Part shown: piece after piece, positions 18,504 to 27,279 of the stretch
How the letters are laid out: each line of letters opens with the position of its first letter
How positions within the stretch are numbered: the first letter of the stretch is position 1
Assembly: GCA_963768415.1 (NCBI GenBank)
Contig: CAVYHX010000013.1
Location: forward strand, 12,752 to 76,751
Reading direction: 5' to 3'
DNA length: 64,000 bases
DNA from: CAVYHX01 sp963768415
Lineage (GTDB): Bacteria > Pseudomonadota > Gammaproteobacteria > UBA9214
The notes under the pieces: generated by a model
The model's input: only the letters and a program-made list of their open reading frames with translations
What the model was told of the DNA's origin: nothing
Databases searched by the model: none
Translations under genes and position numbers: made by a program

Positions 18504-19566
18504 CTAATTCATAGATGCGATCTGGACTTGATTCTCATCGACCCCTTTGATTCCTTGATTCAACAGATCAGTTCCCTTTTCCCTGCATCGGGCCAGGGCC
18601 TTTGCCAGGCTGCTGTCCAGGCGTCCCGTCTTCTCATCCTGCAACCGGACTTGGACCTCGCGTAGTTGAACACAGCTGAGCGCGGGGTTCTCGACCAGAC
18701 GTTTCAGTGTACGCTGGTCTGTACCGGCGAGCAGCTTATCGAGAATGCCGGCCTGCGTGTTCGGATTGCCCGCCAGCGCCAGGGCAATGCCGTAATTCTG
18801 TGCGCGCTTTTGATACAGCTCGGCCAGTATCCAGGCGGGGGTATTGACGTTGCCCGCCATGGTGGAGAAGAAATAGTCGGCGTAACTGTGGGTCCGATAG
18901 ACCCGCATGATAGCCTCAGCTGGCACATTGACATGACGCAGCGCACTCAGGGCAACGCCAAAATCTGCCGACTGACTCAGCCGATCCAGATGTCAGGGCA
19001 GAGGCATGTGGATTCGATGCCAGCGGTAACAGCCAGGTGCGATCATCCGTTTCGGCAGCCAGTTGTTCGATGATCTGTGCCTCGCGACCCGGAGCGGCGG
19101 CCAGCCTTGCGGCCAGTGTGCGCTTGTTGGCCTTTATCGCCGCACGCTGGCGTTCCGCCTCCTGGTCCCGCGACTGGTTGAGCTGGCGGGTATCGTGCCA
19201 GCCATGCAGCTGGACCGCCAGCGCCCCGACCAGTCCAATCAGGGCAACAACCATCCAGATTCGCGGCCAGGTAGTCGGGTGACCGGTTTGCCTGAGAAGA
19301 CCGAGTCGGTGCCGGGCCGCCCCGAGGCCGAAGCCCAGCACACCGGGCACCACCGCAATCATGGGAAGAAACAGAAATCCGATGCCGGAGGTCGAGCTGC
19401 GCGATTCCAGGATGGCGAAGGCGCCGAGAGTGAACGAGACCAGATAGGCCAGCAGACCGTAGTTACCGGCCCGCCGCCAGAAGGTGCCCGGCTTGCGCAG
19501 GGACTGCACGAGGCAGCCGAACACGAACACCAGCGGCACAATCGTGTACCAGGTTATGAATAACAA
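18504..19566 (-). pseudogene. Membrane protein with C-terminal LRV/HEAT-like repeats (one frameshift)
   Basis: Reading from 19566, there are three to four membrane helices, a coiled segment rich in Arg, Ala and Glu, and then repeats such as LASNPHAS, NYGIALALAGNPNTQAGILDKLL and RTLKRLVENPALS. These resemble leucine-rich-variant or HEAT helices. The frame breaks near 18993; deleting one base rejoins the two parts into a protein of about 354 residues. The family is not named; a scaffold role at the inner membrane is a guess. Confidence 0.6.
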
Positions 19567-19599
19567 ACGCGCTTACCTACCTGTAATTCAAGGGGCCTC

Positions 19600-19782
19600 T
19601 ATTCCGGGGACAGTATACCTATTTATAGTGTCAGGCCCTGTTGTCCGAGCTTTTCTTACGACCAGACCGTACGGACTTTAACGTACGCCCTGCCCGTTTC
19701 TCTGCCGTTTCTATATATGTCTCATCACCGTATAACCGGCCGGTTCGGGTGCGTTTACATTGAGTATACTGTCCCCGGAATT
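19600..19782. mobile_element. 183-bp MITE derived from the RAYT element (copy 2)
   Basis: It has the same architecture as the copy at 17294: both ends plus the residual transposase 3' segment. It is very close to the third copy in sequence. Confidence 0.85.
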
Positions 19783-19809
19783 CGATTGCGGTCGCGGCAT
19801 AAACCTGGA

Positions 19810-20580
19810 TTAACCGATGTGCATCCGGTCCGCCGGCACATCGGGCAGGATTTCGAATCCGGGTTCGGCAAAGTAGTTTCCTTGAAACAGTTCCACACCC
19901 CGGTCGACGAACCACGCGGCCTCGGCGATTTCCTCTACGCCTTCGGCCAGCAAGCCGATATGCAAATCCTTGCAAACCATGATAATTGCACGTGCAATTG
20001 CCTGACGTGGCGGACTTTTATGTATGCCTGTGACCAGCTGCCTGTCCAGCTTGATGAAGTCGGGTTGATACTCGGCAAGCAGGTTTAACCCTGCATAACC
20101 TGAACCGAAATCATCGATGGCTGTTTTGAAGCCCTGTTTTTTGTAACAGTTGATAATATTGGCCAGATGCGCCTGATCGCGTATCACTTCCCCTTCAATA
20201 ACCTCGAAGACAATATTTTCGATGGGAAAGCCTTGTGCCCTGGCCGCCGCCACGGTGGTGCGTATACAAAGCTCCGGCTGATACACCGCATTCGGGAAAA
20301 AGTTGATATTGAGCCGACAGTCGATACCGAGTTTGGTTGCCAGCTCGATGGCTTTGACACGGCAGCTCTGGTCGAAACGATAGAGATTATCCTGATTAAC
20401 CCTCTGATAAATCTCTCCCGCAGGTTCATTACACAACCCGCGCACCAGGGCTTCATAGGAAAATATACAACTCTTTTTGATATTGACGATAGGCTGGAAG
20501 GCGTATGTGAAATCGAAATCCAGCCGCGATTGATCAGCACAGTGGCGACACTTTATCTGTGCGGTATCTTTCAGATCCAT
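19810..20580 (-). CDS. EAL-domain cyclic-di-GMP phosphodiesterase
   Basis: The product has 256 residues. It is a nearly stand-alone EAL domain: EALVR at 43-47, the Asn of LNINF, FEVIEGE, IDDFGSGYAG at 155-163, LDRQ, AEGVEE and LFQGNYFAEP. All metal and general-base positions are present, so it should hydrolyse c-di-GMP to pGpG and lower motility-to-biofilm signalling. A short N-terminal CRHC motif could bind a metal. A good AGAAGGAT ribosome site precedes the ATG. It is monocistronic with no partner cyclase nearby. Confidence 0.9.
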   Translation of the reverse strand: MDLKDTAQIKCRHCADQSRLDFDFTYAFQPIVNIKKSCIFSYEALVRGLCNEPAGEIYQRVNQDNLYRFDQSCRVKAIELATKLGIDCRLNINFFPNAVYQPELCIRTTVAAARAQGFPIENIVFEVIEGEVIRDQAHLANIINCYKKQGFKTAIDDFGSGYAGLNLLAEYQPDFIKLDRQLVTGIHKSPPRQAIARAIIMVCKDLHIGLLAEGVEEIAEAAWFVDRGVELFQGNYFAEPGFEILPDVPADRMHIG

Positions 20581-20642
20581 ATCCTTCTCCAGTGGCTGTT
20601 TATATTCTTTGATGCCAAGTATAGCTGTGTAGAGATGAAGTA

Positions 20643-20909
20643 ATGCAACCCGCTTTTTGGCTCCCGCCGAATCGCCCGCTAAATCACCGGTACAGATCGG
20701 GGTCGATATCTACAAGGACCGGATCAGGAGCGTGCCCGCCGAACATTACCGTCTGGTTCCGAATGCGGCAGGCCGTCATGGGTGACCTTTTCGGGCACAT
20801 CAGGGAGAGCCCCTGGAGCATTGACCTGTTGCTGCGTAATTTCATTCTTGTGAATAGCCGCCGGCTGCGTGTCATGATGGGCCAGTTTGCGATGCGAAAA
20901 CCATATTAG
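20643..20909 (+). pseudogene. Integrase-type transposase remnant (internal part)
   Basis: Pieces in more than one frame match the intact transposase at 30.9 kb: FGSRRIA, then DIYKDRIRSVPAEHYRLVP, then DLFGHIRESPWSIDLLL, which covers the first catalytic Asp. The stretch is broken by frameshifts and stops, and lacks the other catalytic residues. Confidence 0.65.
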
Positions 20910-21030
20910 TGAGTCAATACAAGCATGACAGGCAAGTTGGCTGAACCCATCGCAGCGGAGCGCGCTGTATGCATGCTCTGGTTCATAAGCTGTGCGATGA
21001 GCCGCATCAAAATATTGAATGTGTATTTGT

Positions 21031-21058
21031 GAACTTTTTCGAAACATAAATATCGTAA
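21031..21058 (+). promoter_or_regulatory. Possible ECF-sigma (RpoE-type) promoter
   Basis: GAACTT at 21031 and TCGTAA at 21053 are spaced by 16 bases, as in promoters read by RpoE-like factors. It lies 108 bases upstream of the fasciclin gene. Confidence 0.35.
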
Positions 21059-21165
21059 GTCTGTGTTGCATCGGCACACACTATGGGGAGCTCGGCTGCA
21101 GACAATTCCCGCATATCGTGTGCCCATCACCCGCAGTTCCAACCCACGATCAAGAGGAGCACAAG

Positions 21166-21855
21166 ATGACACATTCAACCCGAAGGATGAATCACCTACT
21201 TATCTACAGCACCTGCGCCCTGACCCTGGGGGCGATGAGTGGTGCGGTTGATGCAAACATGTGCATGAAAAGACCGTATGGTCACCACGCCTACATGACA
21301 CCCATGCACGCATATGGCATGCATCGATATCCCGGCCCGATGCAGTCATACGGTTATCCTGCGCATCAGTACGACAAGTATTCTCACAAGGAGGTGCCGG
21401 TTAAAAAAGCTCGAAAGGTGGAACAACCACAAAAATACGCCACTGCACCTGAAACACAGCTGCTGCCATCTCAGGGACCGGACATCATCGAGGTAGCCGC
21501 CGTCGCAGGGGACTTCCACACCCTCATCAAGGCTGTTGTTGCTGCTGATTTGTACGATACGCTGCGTGGTGATGGACCATTCACGGTCTTCGCGCCCACT
21601 GATGCCGCCTTTGCCAAGCTACCCGAGGGTACGCTTGAAGGATTGCTGGCTGACAAGGAGAAACTTGCAGCGGTGCTCAGTTACCATGTCGTTCCGGGTC
21701 GAGTGACCGCAGCCGATATCCTGCAGCAGCGTGAACTCGAGACAGTTCAGGGGCAAAGACTATCGATTGATTCACTCTCGGTAGTCAGTGCAGACATTGA
21801 AACTGCCAACGGCATCATCCACGTAATCGACAGCGTCCTGATTCCAGGCTCGTAA
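21166..21855 (+). CDS. Secreted fasciclin-domain protein
   Basis: The product has 229 residues: a signal peptide, a His/Tyr/Met/Pro-rich stretch of about 60 residues (MHAYGMHRYPGPMQSYGYP), a Lys-rich linker, and one fasciclin (FAS1) domain with FTVFAPTDAAFAKLP and YHVVPGRVTAADI. FAS1 domains mediate adhesion. ATG 21166 follows GAGGAG by 6 bases; the upstream extension lacks a signal peptide and is rejected. The His/Met/Tyr-rich part could bind metal, but that is inference. It is followed 160 bases later by the UbiB-like gene on the same strand. Confidence 0.88.
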   Translation: MTHSTRRMNHLLIYSTCALTLGAMSGAVDANMCMKRPYGHHAYMTPMHAYGMHRYPGPMQSYGYPAHQYDKYSHKEVPVKKARKVEQPQKYATAPETQLLPSQGPDIIEVAAVAGDFHTLIKAVVAADLYDTLRGDGPFTVFAPTDAAFAKLPEGTLEGLLADKEKLAAVLSYHVVPGRVTAADILQQRELETVQGQRLSIDSLSVVSADIETANGIIHVIDSVLIPGS

Positions 21856-22014
21856 AATAACAGCGGCGTGCAACCGTGCACGCCGCACTTTCAACAAGCG
21901 CCAGCCTATATTGACAGTCAATACATACTTGACGCACACCCTGATACGAGTCGGCGGTCAGGCTGCTCTATATCCGCTGCACATGGAACGTTCACAGTCG
22001 ATCGGAGAACCAGC

Positions 22015-23337
22015 ATGATAAACGGCAATAAACCCGCCTCGTCGCTACCCCGCGGCCGGCTTGAGCGGCTGGCACACCTCGGCGGACTTGCCGGCAGGGT
22101 CGCGGGTGGCATGCTCGCAGAGGGCATGCGCCAGGTGGCAAGGGGTAACCTGCCCCGCGCAGCCGACCTGGTGTTAACGCCTGCCAACGCCCGGCATGTC
22201 GCCGAGAAATTGTCTGAACTGCGCGGTGCGGCCATGAAGGTGGGGCAACTCCTGTCCATGGATGCCGGCGACATCCTCCCGGCCGAACTGGCGGCCATTC
22301 TCGCCAGGTTGCGCGCCGACGCCAGGCCCATGCCCATGAGCGAGGTGGTCACAGTGATGCAGGAGTCGTTCGGCCAGGGGTGGGAGCAGCATTTCAAGCG
22401 CTTCTCGTTTACACCAATGGCGGCGGCATCAATCGGACAGGTGCATGCGGCGATATCGCAAAGTGACCGGCAACTGGCGCTTAAAATCCAGTATCCCGGT
22501 ATTGATCAGAGTATCGACAGTGATGTGGGCAACGTCGCCACGCTGCTGAAGGTTTCGCGCCTGGTCCCCGATGGCCTTGATCTGCACCCCCTGCTGCAGG
22601 AGGCCAAGCGCCAGCTGCATGAAGAAGCCGACTATCTGCTGGAGGCCGAGCATCTGAGACGCTTCGCGGTTGCGCTGGAGGATACACCGGAGTTCCTGGT
22701 GCCCGGCGTTGATGAGTATTTTACCCGGAGGAACATCCTTGCCATGGATTTCCTGGAGGGAGAACCCATCGAATCCCTGGACACTGCCACCCAGGCGACA
22801 CGAGACCGGGTCGTGGGGTTGCTGCTCGAATTACTTTTCCGCGAGCTGTTCGAGTTCGGGATGATTCAAACCGATCCCAACTTTGCGAACTATCTCTACA
22901 ACACCAGAACCCGGCAGCTGGGACTGCTCGACTTCGGCGCCACCCGGGGTTATCCCGTCGCAGTCATCGAGGCCTACCGGGGATTACTCGAGGCGGCATT
23001 GCGCGAAGACCACGCGGCCATGTCCGCGAGCGCACAGGCGATCGGCTACTTCAAGAAGGATATCCATGCACAGCAGCGCGCGGCGGTGATGGAACTGTTC
23101 ATCTTAGCCACCGAGCCGGCCCGCACCCGTGGCCGCTTTGACTTTGGCGCGAGCGACCTGGCCATACGCATACGCGACGCCGGCATGGCACTGAGCTTCG
23201 AACAGGGCTACTGGCATACACCGCCCGCAGATGCGGTATTCCTGCACCGCAAGCTGGGCGGACTATACTTGCTGGCCGCACGCCTGCGTGCAAAGGTCGA
23301 CGTGCGCATTATCCTCGAACGGTATCTGCTATCATGA
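22015..23337 (+). CDS. ABC1/UbiB-family atypical kinase-like ATPase
   Basis: The product has 440 residues. The family-specific KxGQ motif is at 75-78 (MKVGQLLSMD), the Ala-rich loop is AAASIGQVHAA, and DPNFANY and LLDFGATRG supply the metal-binding residues. It lacks the C-terminal membrane helices of true UbiB and resembles the soluble AarF/ADCK class. Such proteins are ATPases linked to ubiquinone or lipid handling. ATG 22015 follows GGAG. The DUF1499 gene overlaps its stop by four bases, indicating translational coupling. Confidence 0.85.
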   Translation: MINGNKPASSLPRGRLERLAHLGGLAGRVAGGMLAEGMRQVARGNLPRAADLVLTPANARHVAEKLSELRGAAMKVGQLLSMDAGDILPAELAAILARLRADARPMPMSEVVTVMQESFGQGWEQHFKRFSFTPMAAASIGQVHAAISQSDRQLALKIQYPGIDQSIDSDVGNVATLLKVSRLVPDGLDLHPLLQEAKRQLHEEADYLLEAEHLRRFAVALEDTPEFLVPGVDEYFTRRNILAMDFLEGEPIESLDTATQATRDRVVGLLLELLFRELFEFGMIQTDPNFANYLYNTRTRQLGLLDFGATRGYPVAVIEAYRGLLEAALREDHAAMSASAQAIGYFKKDIHAQQRAAVMELFILATEPARTRGRFDFGASDLAIRIRDAGMALSFEQGYWHTPPADAVFLHRKLGGLYLLAARLRAKVDVRIILERYLLS

Positions 23338-23792
23338 GTGATTCCGGAAATCCAACTACCGGCATGCAACTTAAATTGCACGTCAGTTGCACACTGGCTG
23401 CCATGTTGTTGCTGGCTGGTTGCACCAGCTCGCCCGGCAAGCCACAAACCCGGCAGGTATTGCCGGAATGCGGGTGGCTACCCAATTGCATTAACAGCCA
23501 ATCCGGTCGTGGCGCACAAGCCAGTGAGCCGATCACGGCGAACGTCGAACAGTGGCAGCAACTAAAAGCATGGATTGCCCAACAGGAAGACTGGGAGATT
23601 ACCGTCGATGACGGTTACTTCTTGCACGCGATTGTCAAGACACCGATAATGAGATTCCGCGACGATATTCAATTGCTGTTTCTTCCTGATGAGCAATTAA
23701 TTCAGGTACGATCTTCTTCCCGACTCGGCTTGAGCGATATGGGCGCCAATGCAAGACGCGTCGAAACCCTTCGAAAGCAACTTATGCCCTGA
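23334..23792 (+). CDS. DUF1499 family lipoprotein
   Basis: The product has 152 residues. The lipobox LLLAGC lies near residue 30, after a short leader. CGWLPNCINS is the family-typical Cys-x(n)-NC start, and DDIQLLFLPDEQLIQVRSSSR with LGLSDMGANARRVETLR matches DUF1499. The molecular function is unknown. The ATGA overlap with the upstream UbiB-like gene suggests that the two proteins act together, perhaps at the envelope. Confidence 0.82.
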   Translation: MSDSGNPTTGMQLKLHVSCTLAAMLLLAGCTSSPGKPQTRQVLPECGWLPNCINSQSGRGAQASEPITANVEQWQQLKAWIAQQEDWEITVDDGYFLHAIVKTPIMRFRDDIQLLFLPDEQLIQVRSSSRLGLSDMGANARRVETLRKQLMP

Positions 23793-23935
23793 GCCAGCAG
23801 CGCAGGAGTACTCGCCGTGCGCATCGACGTGCACTACATACCTGAAAACACCTCTATGATAATGTAGCAACGGCAACGGATTGAAGGGCAGCCCGACGGG
23901 CCGCGCACCTCTCGCCTGGTTGTTCCTGGGCAAGC

Positions 23936-26206
23936 TTACGCGCCCTGAATGCCCAACTCCAGGTCGAACTCCGCTAACCCAACCGTTACGATTCCCAGAT
24001 GACCGTCGACCGTCACGAGGTCGCCGTTTTTCAGAATCTCGTGCGCATGACGGACACCGTTCACACAGGGGATGCCGAGTTCTCGAGCGATGATCGCACC
24101 GTGGATCAGCATTCCACCGCGGCGTTCGACGATGGCGCTCGCAAGCGGGACCAGGTGTGTCATTGTCGGCTGGATCGCTTCGCAGACGAGAACCTCACCC
24201 TGTCGAAAACTGCCGAGGTCGTCGTGCCCGTGAATGCAGCGAACCACTCCGGTGGCGACACCGGGTGAAGCGGGTTGCCCGATCAGTTGCCGCGGGGTCT
24301 CGCCCGGTGGCGCGCAAGATAACTCCGCTTTTGGCACTTTAACGGTGTCTTCAAGCCTGATCGGACCGGATGATGGTTCGCGCAGGGCTCGAATCACGGG
24401 TTTGACATGCGCGTCGCTGGGGCGTCCTTCGCTGCTGAGTCTGCCAAGGTCTCGAAGACGTTTTGCGGCCACATCCAGTGCGCGCAGCAGCTGGCTTTCC
24501 AGGCGGGCCACCAGCAAATTGTCGTCGTCGCGAAGTTTCCAGCTGACGCGTCCGGTTTCGATCATGTCGAGCGCCTCGTCAAGTCGTTCCGGGCCGACCG
24601 CATCCTGCAGTCGTTTTTCCAGCGCCGCAATGGAGTCGGCCGCTACCGGGGCAGCATTCAGGACCCGGTTCGGTGCTTGCGACAGCTCGACCAGGTTTCG
24701 CAGCACGGGTTCGGGCTGATCGTGCAGCCGCTCCTCATCATAGACGATGTCGAGAAATCGCTCATTCATGTCCTCAAAGCCACGGATGAAATCCTCAGCG
24801 CCGTCAGTCATCTGTATCAGCGCGTCACGGAATGCCGGCCAGCGCAATGTGCCGGCACACTCTGCGAGCAAGCGTTCAACGACTGATCGCAGCATTGCGT
24901 TCGCTGCCAGCTGCCGAGCAAGTCGGCCAATGGCATCGTTACGTTGTGTCGCCACTAAAGGTTGATCCCGAAGCAAACCCACAAATTCGTAGGGATCTTC
25001 CGGTTGCACCGAATCATTGTAGTAGGTTGCGAGCCGGCGGACGCCATGCGCAAACGGGATGAAATCGTCCCAGTAGATTTTCTTCCACCTGGCAACGGCT
25101 GCGCTGCGTTGTTCGATTGCATCGGCCAGTTGCTGATCGTCGAGCAGCTCCAGTTTCTCGGCCGCGAACGCCTGGCCCACCGCCTCCAGTTCCGGAATGA
25201 GCTGTTCAGCAACACGCTTGCGCAGTGCATGCAAGCGAGCATCGCCGGGCCGCAAGCTAAGATACCAGGCTCGCTTTTCATCCTCGTCAGGAGCCGCGGT
25301 CGTAATCGGCCGGGCCTGCAGGACGGTGAGCGAACCGGATTTTCCCGTCCATTCCATATCGGGGGACCAGCCAAACAGTTGCTCGACCGACAGCAAGGTC
25401 TCCAGGATCTGCTCGAGATCGCGAGGTTCAAGCAGCGGCGCAGGGTGCTCTGCGTCGTCACGCTGACCGGGAAGCCAGGCGATGACACCGTGAGTTTTGC
25501 GGTCGAGCTCCCAGTGATCAGGATCAACCAGGCCATCAACGAGCTGGCTGCACGGACCGGGCACCGACTCTATGATCGCATGCTCCTTGCGGGTGTCGCG
25601 CGGATCACGGGCAAAAGCAACGCCTGAAGGCTCGGCATCGATCATTTCCTGAACGAGCACGGCCATGCGACTGTGCGTCGGATCAAGACCGAGTTCCTTG
25701 CGATAAAGCAAAGCGGCATCTGACCAGAGCGATGCCCACACCAGCCGGATTGCGTCCTCCACGGCCTGCCCGCCCCGGACCCCGATGATCGATTCATGCA
25801 GCCCTGCAAAACTGCGCCCGGCGGAATCTTCACCGACCGCCGAGGAACGCACCGCCAGCGGGGCGGAAGGATCGATGCCGCGCAGGCCTGCAGTGACCGC
25901 TTCACGCAGCAATCCGGAGAGCGGCTGGGCGAGAAATTTCGCGCGAATCCGCAGCGCGGTATCCCAGATCTCTTCCCAACGCATGTCATCCATGGACTTG
26001 CGGCCAAGTTCCATGCGGATCGCCGCTGCAATTCCGGTGTCTTTTACAAACGCCTCATAGGCCCAGGTCGTCAGGCAGAACCCCTGCGGCACATCAAAAC
26101 CCGCAACAGAGAGCCGGGCCAGCTTCGCCGCCTTGCCACCGACAACCTTCTCGTCCCATTCTCCGGGACCGCCCAGAGAAATCAGCAGTGGGCGCCCGGA
26201 AGCCAC
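23936..26206 (-). CDS. PEP-utilising enzyme (PEP synthase / rifampin phosphotransferase-like)
   Basis: The product has 756 residues. The N-terminal half is a PPDK-type ATP-grasp domain (GGKAAKLARL, PLAVRSSAVGEDSAGRSFAGLHES, QEMIDAEPSGVAFARDP). The C-terminal swivelling domain carries the phosphohistidine in GGMLIHGAIIARELGIPCVNG (His702). The HGA form of this motif occurs in rifampin phosphotransferases, whereas PEP synthases usually have HAA. There is no PEP/pyruvate-binding barrel, again like RPH. It should phosphorylate a small molecule using ATP, but the substrate is unknown. GTG 26206 follows AGGAGG by 7 bases and overlaps the upstream PNPOx-like gene. Confidence 0.8.
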   Translation of the reverse strand: MASGRPLLISLGGPGEWDEKVVGGKAAKLARLSVAGFDVPQGFCLTTWAYEAFVKDTGIAAAIRMELGRKSMDDMRWEEIWDTALRIRAKFLAQPLSGLLREAVTAGLRGIDPSAPLAVRSSAVGEDSAGRSFAGLHESIIGVRGGQAVEDAIRLVWASLWSDAALLYRKELGLDPTHSRMAVLVQEMIDAEPSGVAFARDPRDTRKEHAIIESVPGPCSQLVDGLVDPDHWELDRKTHGVIAWLPGQRDDAEHPAPLLEPRDLEQILETLLSVEQLFGWSPDMEWTGKSGSLTVLQARPITTAAPDEDEKRAWYLSLRPGDARLHALRKRVAEQLIPELEAVGQAFAAEKLELLDDQQLADAIEQRSAAVARWKKIYWDDFIPFAHGVRRLATYYNDSVQPEDPYEFVGLLRDQPLVATQRNDAIGRLARQLAANAMLRSVVERLLAECAGTLRWPAFRDALIQMTDGAEDFIRGFEDMNERFLDIVYDEERLHDQPEPVLRNLVELSQAPNRVLNAAPVAADSIAALEKRLQDAVGPERLDEALDMIETGRVSWKLRDDDNLLVARLESQLLRALDVAAKRLRDLGRLSSEGRPSDAHVKPVIRALREPSSGPIRLEDTVKVPKAELSCAPPGETPRQLIGQPASPGVATGVVRCIHGHDDLGSFRQGEVLVCEAIQPTMTHLVPLASAIVERRGGMLIHGAIIARELGIPCVNGVRHAHEILKNGDLVTVDGHLGIVTVGLAEFDLELGIQGA

Positions 26207-26700
26207 TGGTTTACCTCCTGAAATCGTGCCACGTGCAGAAAACGAACAACATCAACCCGAAACAGCGCACAGGTGGCCGCTTGCACGAATGACTTCAGGT
26301 ACGGATGGCGAGCAACCAGCAGCCCGGACCACTGCTCAAACTCATCGCCGCGTTCGATCATTTGTGATCGACCCGTGACGGTTACGGCTTCGACCTCCAT
26401 CAGCTCATCCAACCTGTCCGGACGATTGTCGATGACAAGTGCGACATGATCACACTCGCTGAGCAGGCGGTACTTGCGGGTTGCGACCGGCGTGACAAAC
26501 ACGGCATGCCGCATATCCTCGGAAAAGGCAAAGGCCACCAGTGCTCCGTATGGCTGCCCGCCACCCTGGACGCACAACACCGCGTAGGGCTGTTTATGGA
26601 TCAATTGCTGAATGCGCTCGCGTACAGCGGGGTCTGCCGTTGCGCCCGGTCTCTTCGATAGGTCACCAGGCTTGAAAAGCGGTTCATCGGAATGATTCAT
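26182..26700 (-). CDS. PNPOx-like split-barrel flavoprotein
   Basis: The product has 172 residues. The core (PYAVLCVQGGGQPYGALVAFAF, then AVFVTPVATRKYRLLSECDHVALVIDN and AVTVTGRS) matches the pyridoxamine-phosphate-oxidase-like split barrel, a family that binds FMN, F420 or haem. Its 3' end overlaps the PEP-utilising enzyme by 25 bases, so the two are translationally coupled. A redox or cofactor-modifying role beside a kinase-like enzyme is an inference. Confidence 0.78.
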   Translation of the reverse strand: MNHSDEPLFKPGDLSKRPGATADPAVRERIQQLIHKQPYAVLCVQGGGQPYGALVAFAFSEDMRHAVFVTPVATRKYRLLSECDHVALVIDNRPDRLDELMEVEAVTVTGRSQMIERGDEFEQWSGLLVARHPYLKSFVQAATCALFRVDVVRFLHVARFQEVNQWLPGAHC

Positions 26701-26796
26701 TGCATTGCTGTCTCATTAATGCCCGAAGCCACGGCACGTTTCGTCAAGGCACGACCGCACGTAGAACATGGACCGGGTGATTGATCCCTGCAGGGT

Positions 26797-27001
26797 ATTC
26801 CGGGGACAGTATACCTATTTATACTGTCAGGCCCTGTTGTCCGATCTTTTCTTACGACCAGGCCGTGCGGACTTTAACGTACGCCCTGCCCGTTTCTCTG
26901 CCGTTTCTATATATGTCTCATCACCGTATAACCGGCCGGTTCGGGTGCATTTACATTGAGTATACTCGGAATTCCCGGAATTCTATACTGTCCCCGGAAT
27001 T
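26797..27001. mobile_element. 205-bp MITE derived from the RAYT element (copy 3)
   Basis: It has the same left end and residual transposase tail as the copy at 19600. The right end is expanded by 22 bases: a partial end (TATACTCGGAATT) and a second GGAATT-bounded piece precede the complete TATACTGTCCCCGGAATT. Confidence 0.85.
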
Positions 27002-27279
27002 CGCTCCAGTGTGAACAACAATATAGGTCCTTTCACTGATTTTCTTGCCACGTTGGTAAGAGCTAACCTGGAAGGCAAGCCAGGACCGGAAGTGCCTGTT
27101 AAGCAAATGCAAGAGCGCAGTGGAAAGCAGCACCTCTGCTGCCAGCGCATTGTTCCGCGGTATATCGAATACTTTTAACTTCCCCTTCACTCGCAGATTT
27201 TCAACAGCTACTCTCCATTCTATAATCCAGGCATGAAAATCCGGGAATCTTCGATGAGCGCAATTAAAGAGAGCACCTG

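Noticed and set aside
26951..27190. Possible 79-residue minus-strand gene
   Set aside because: Its C-terminal part is encoded by the MITE end, there is no recognisable domain and no clear ribosome site.
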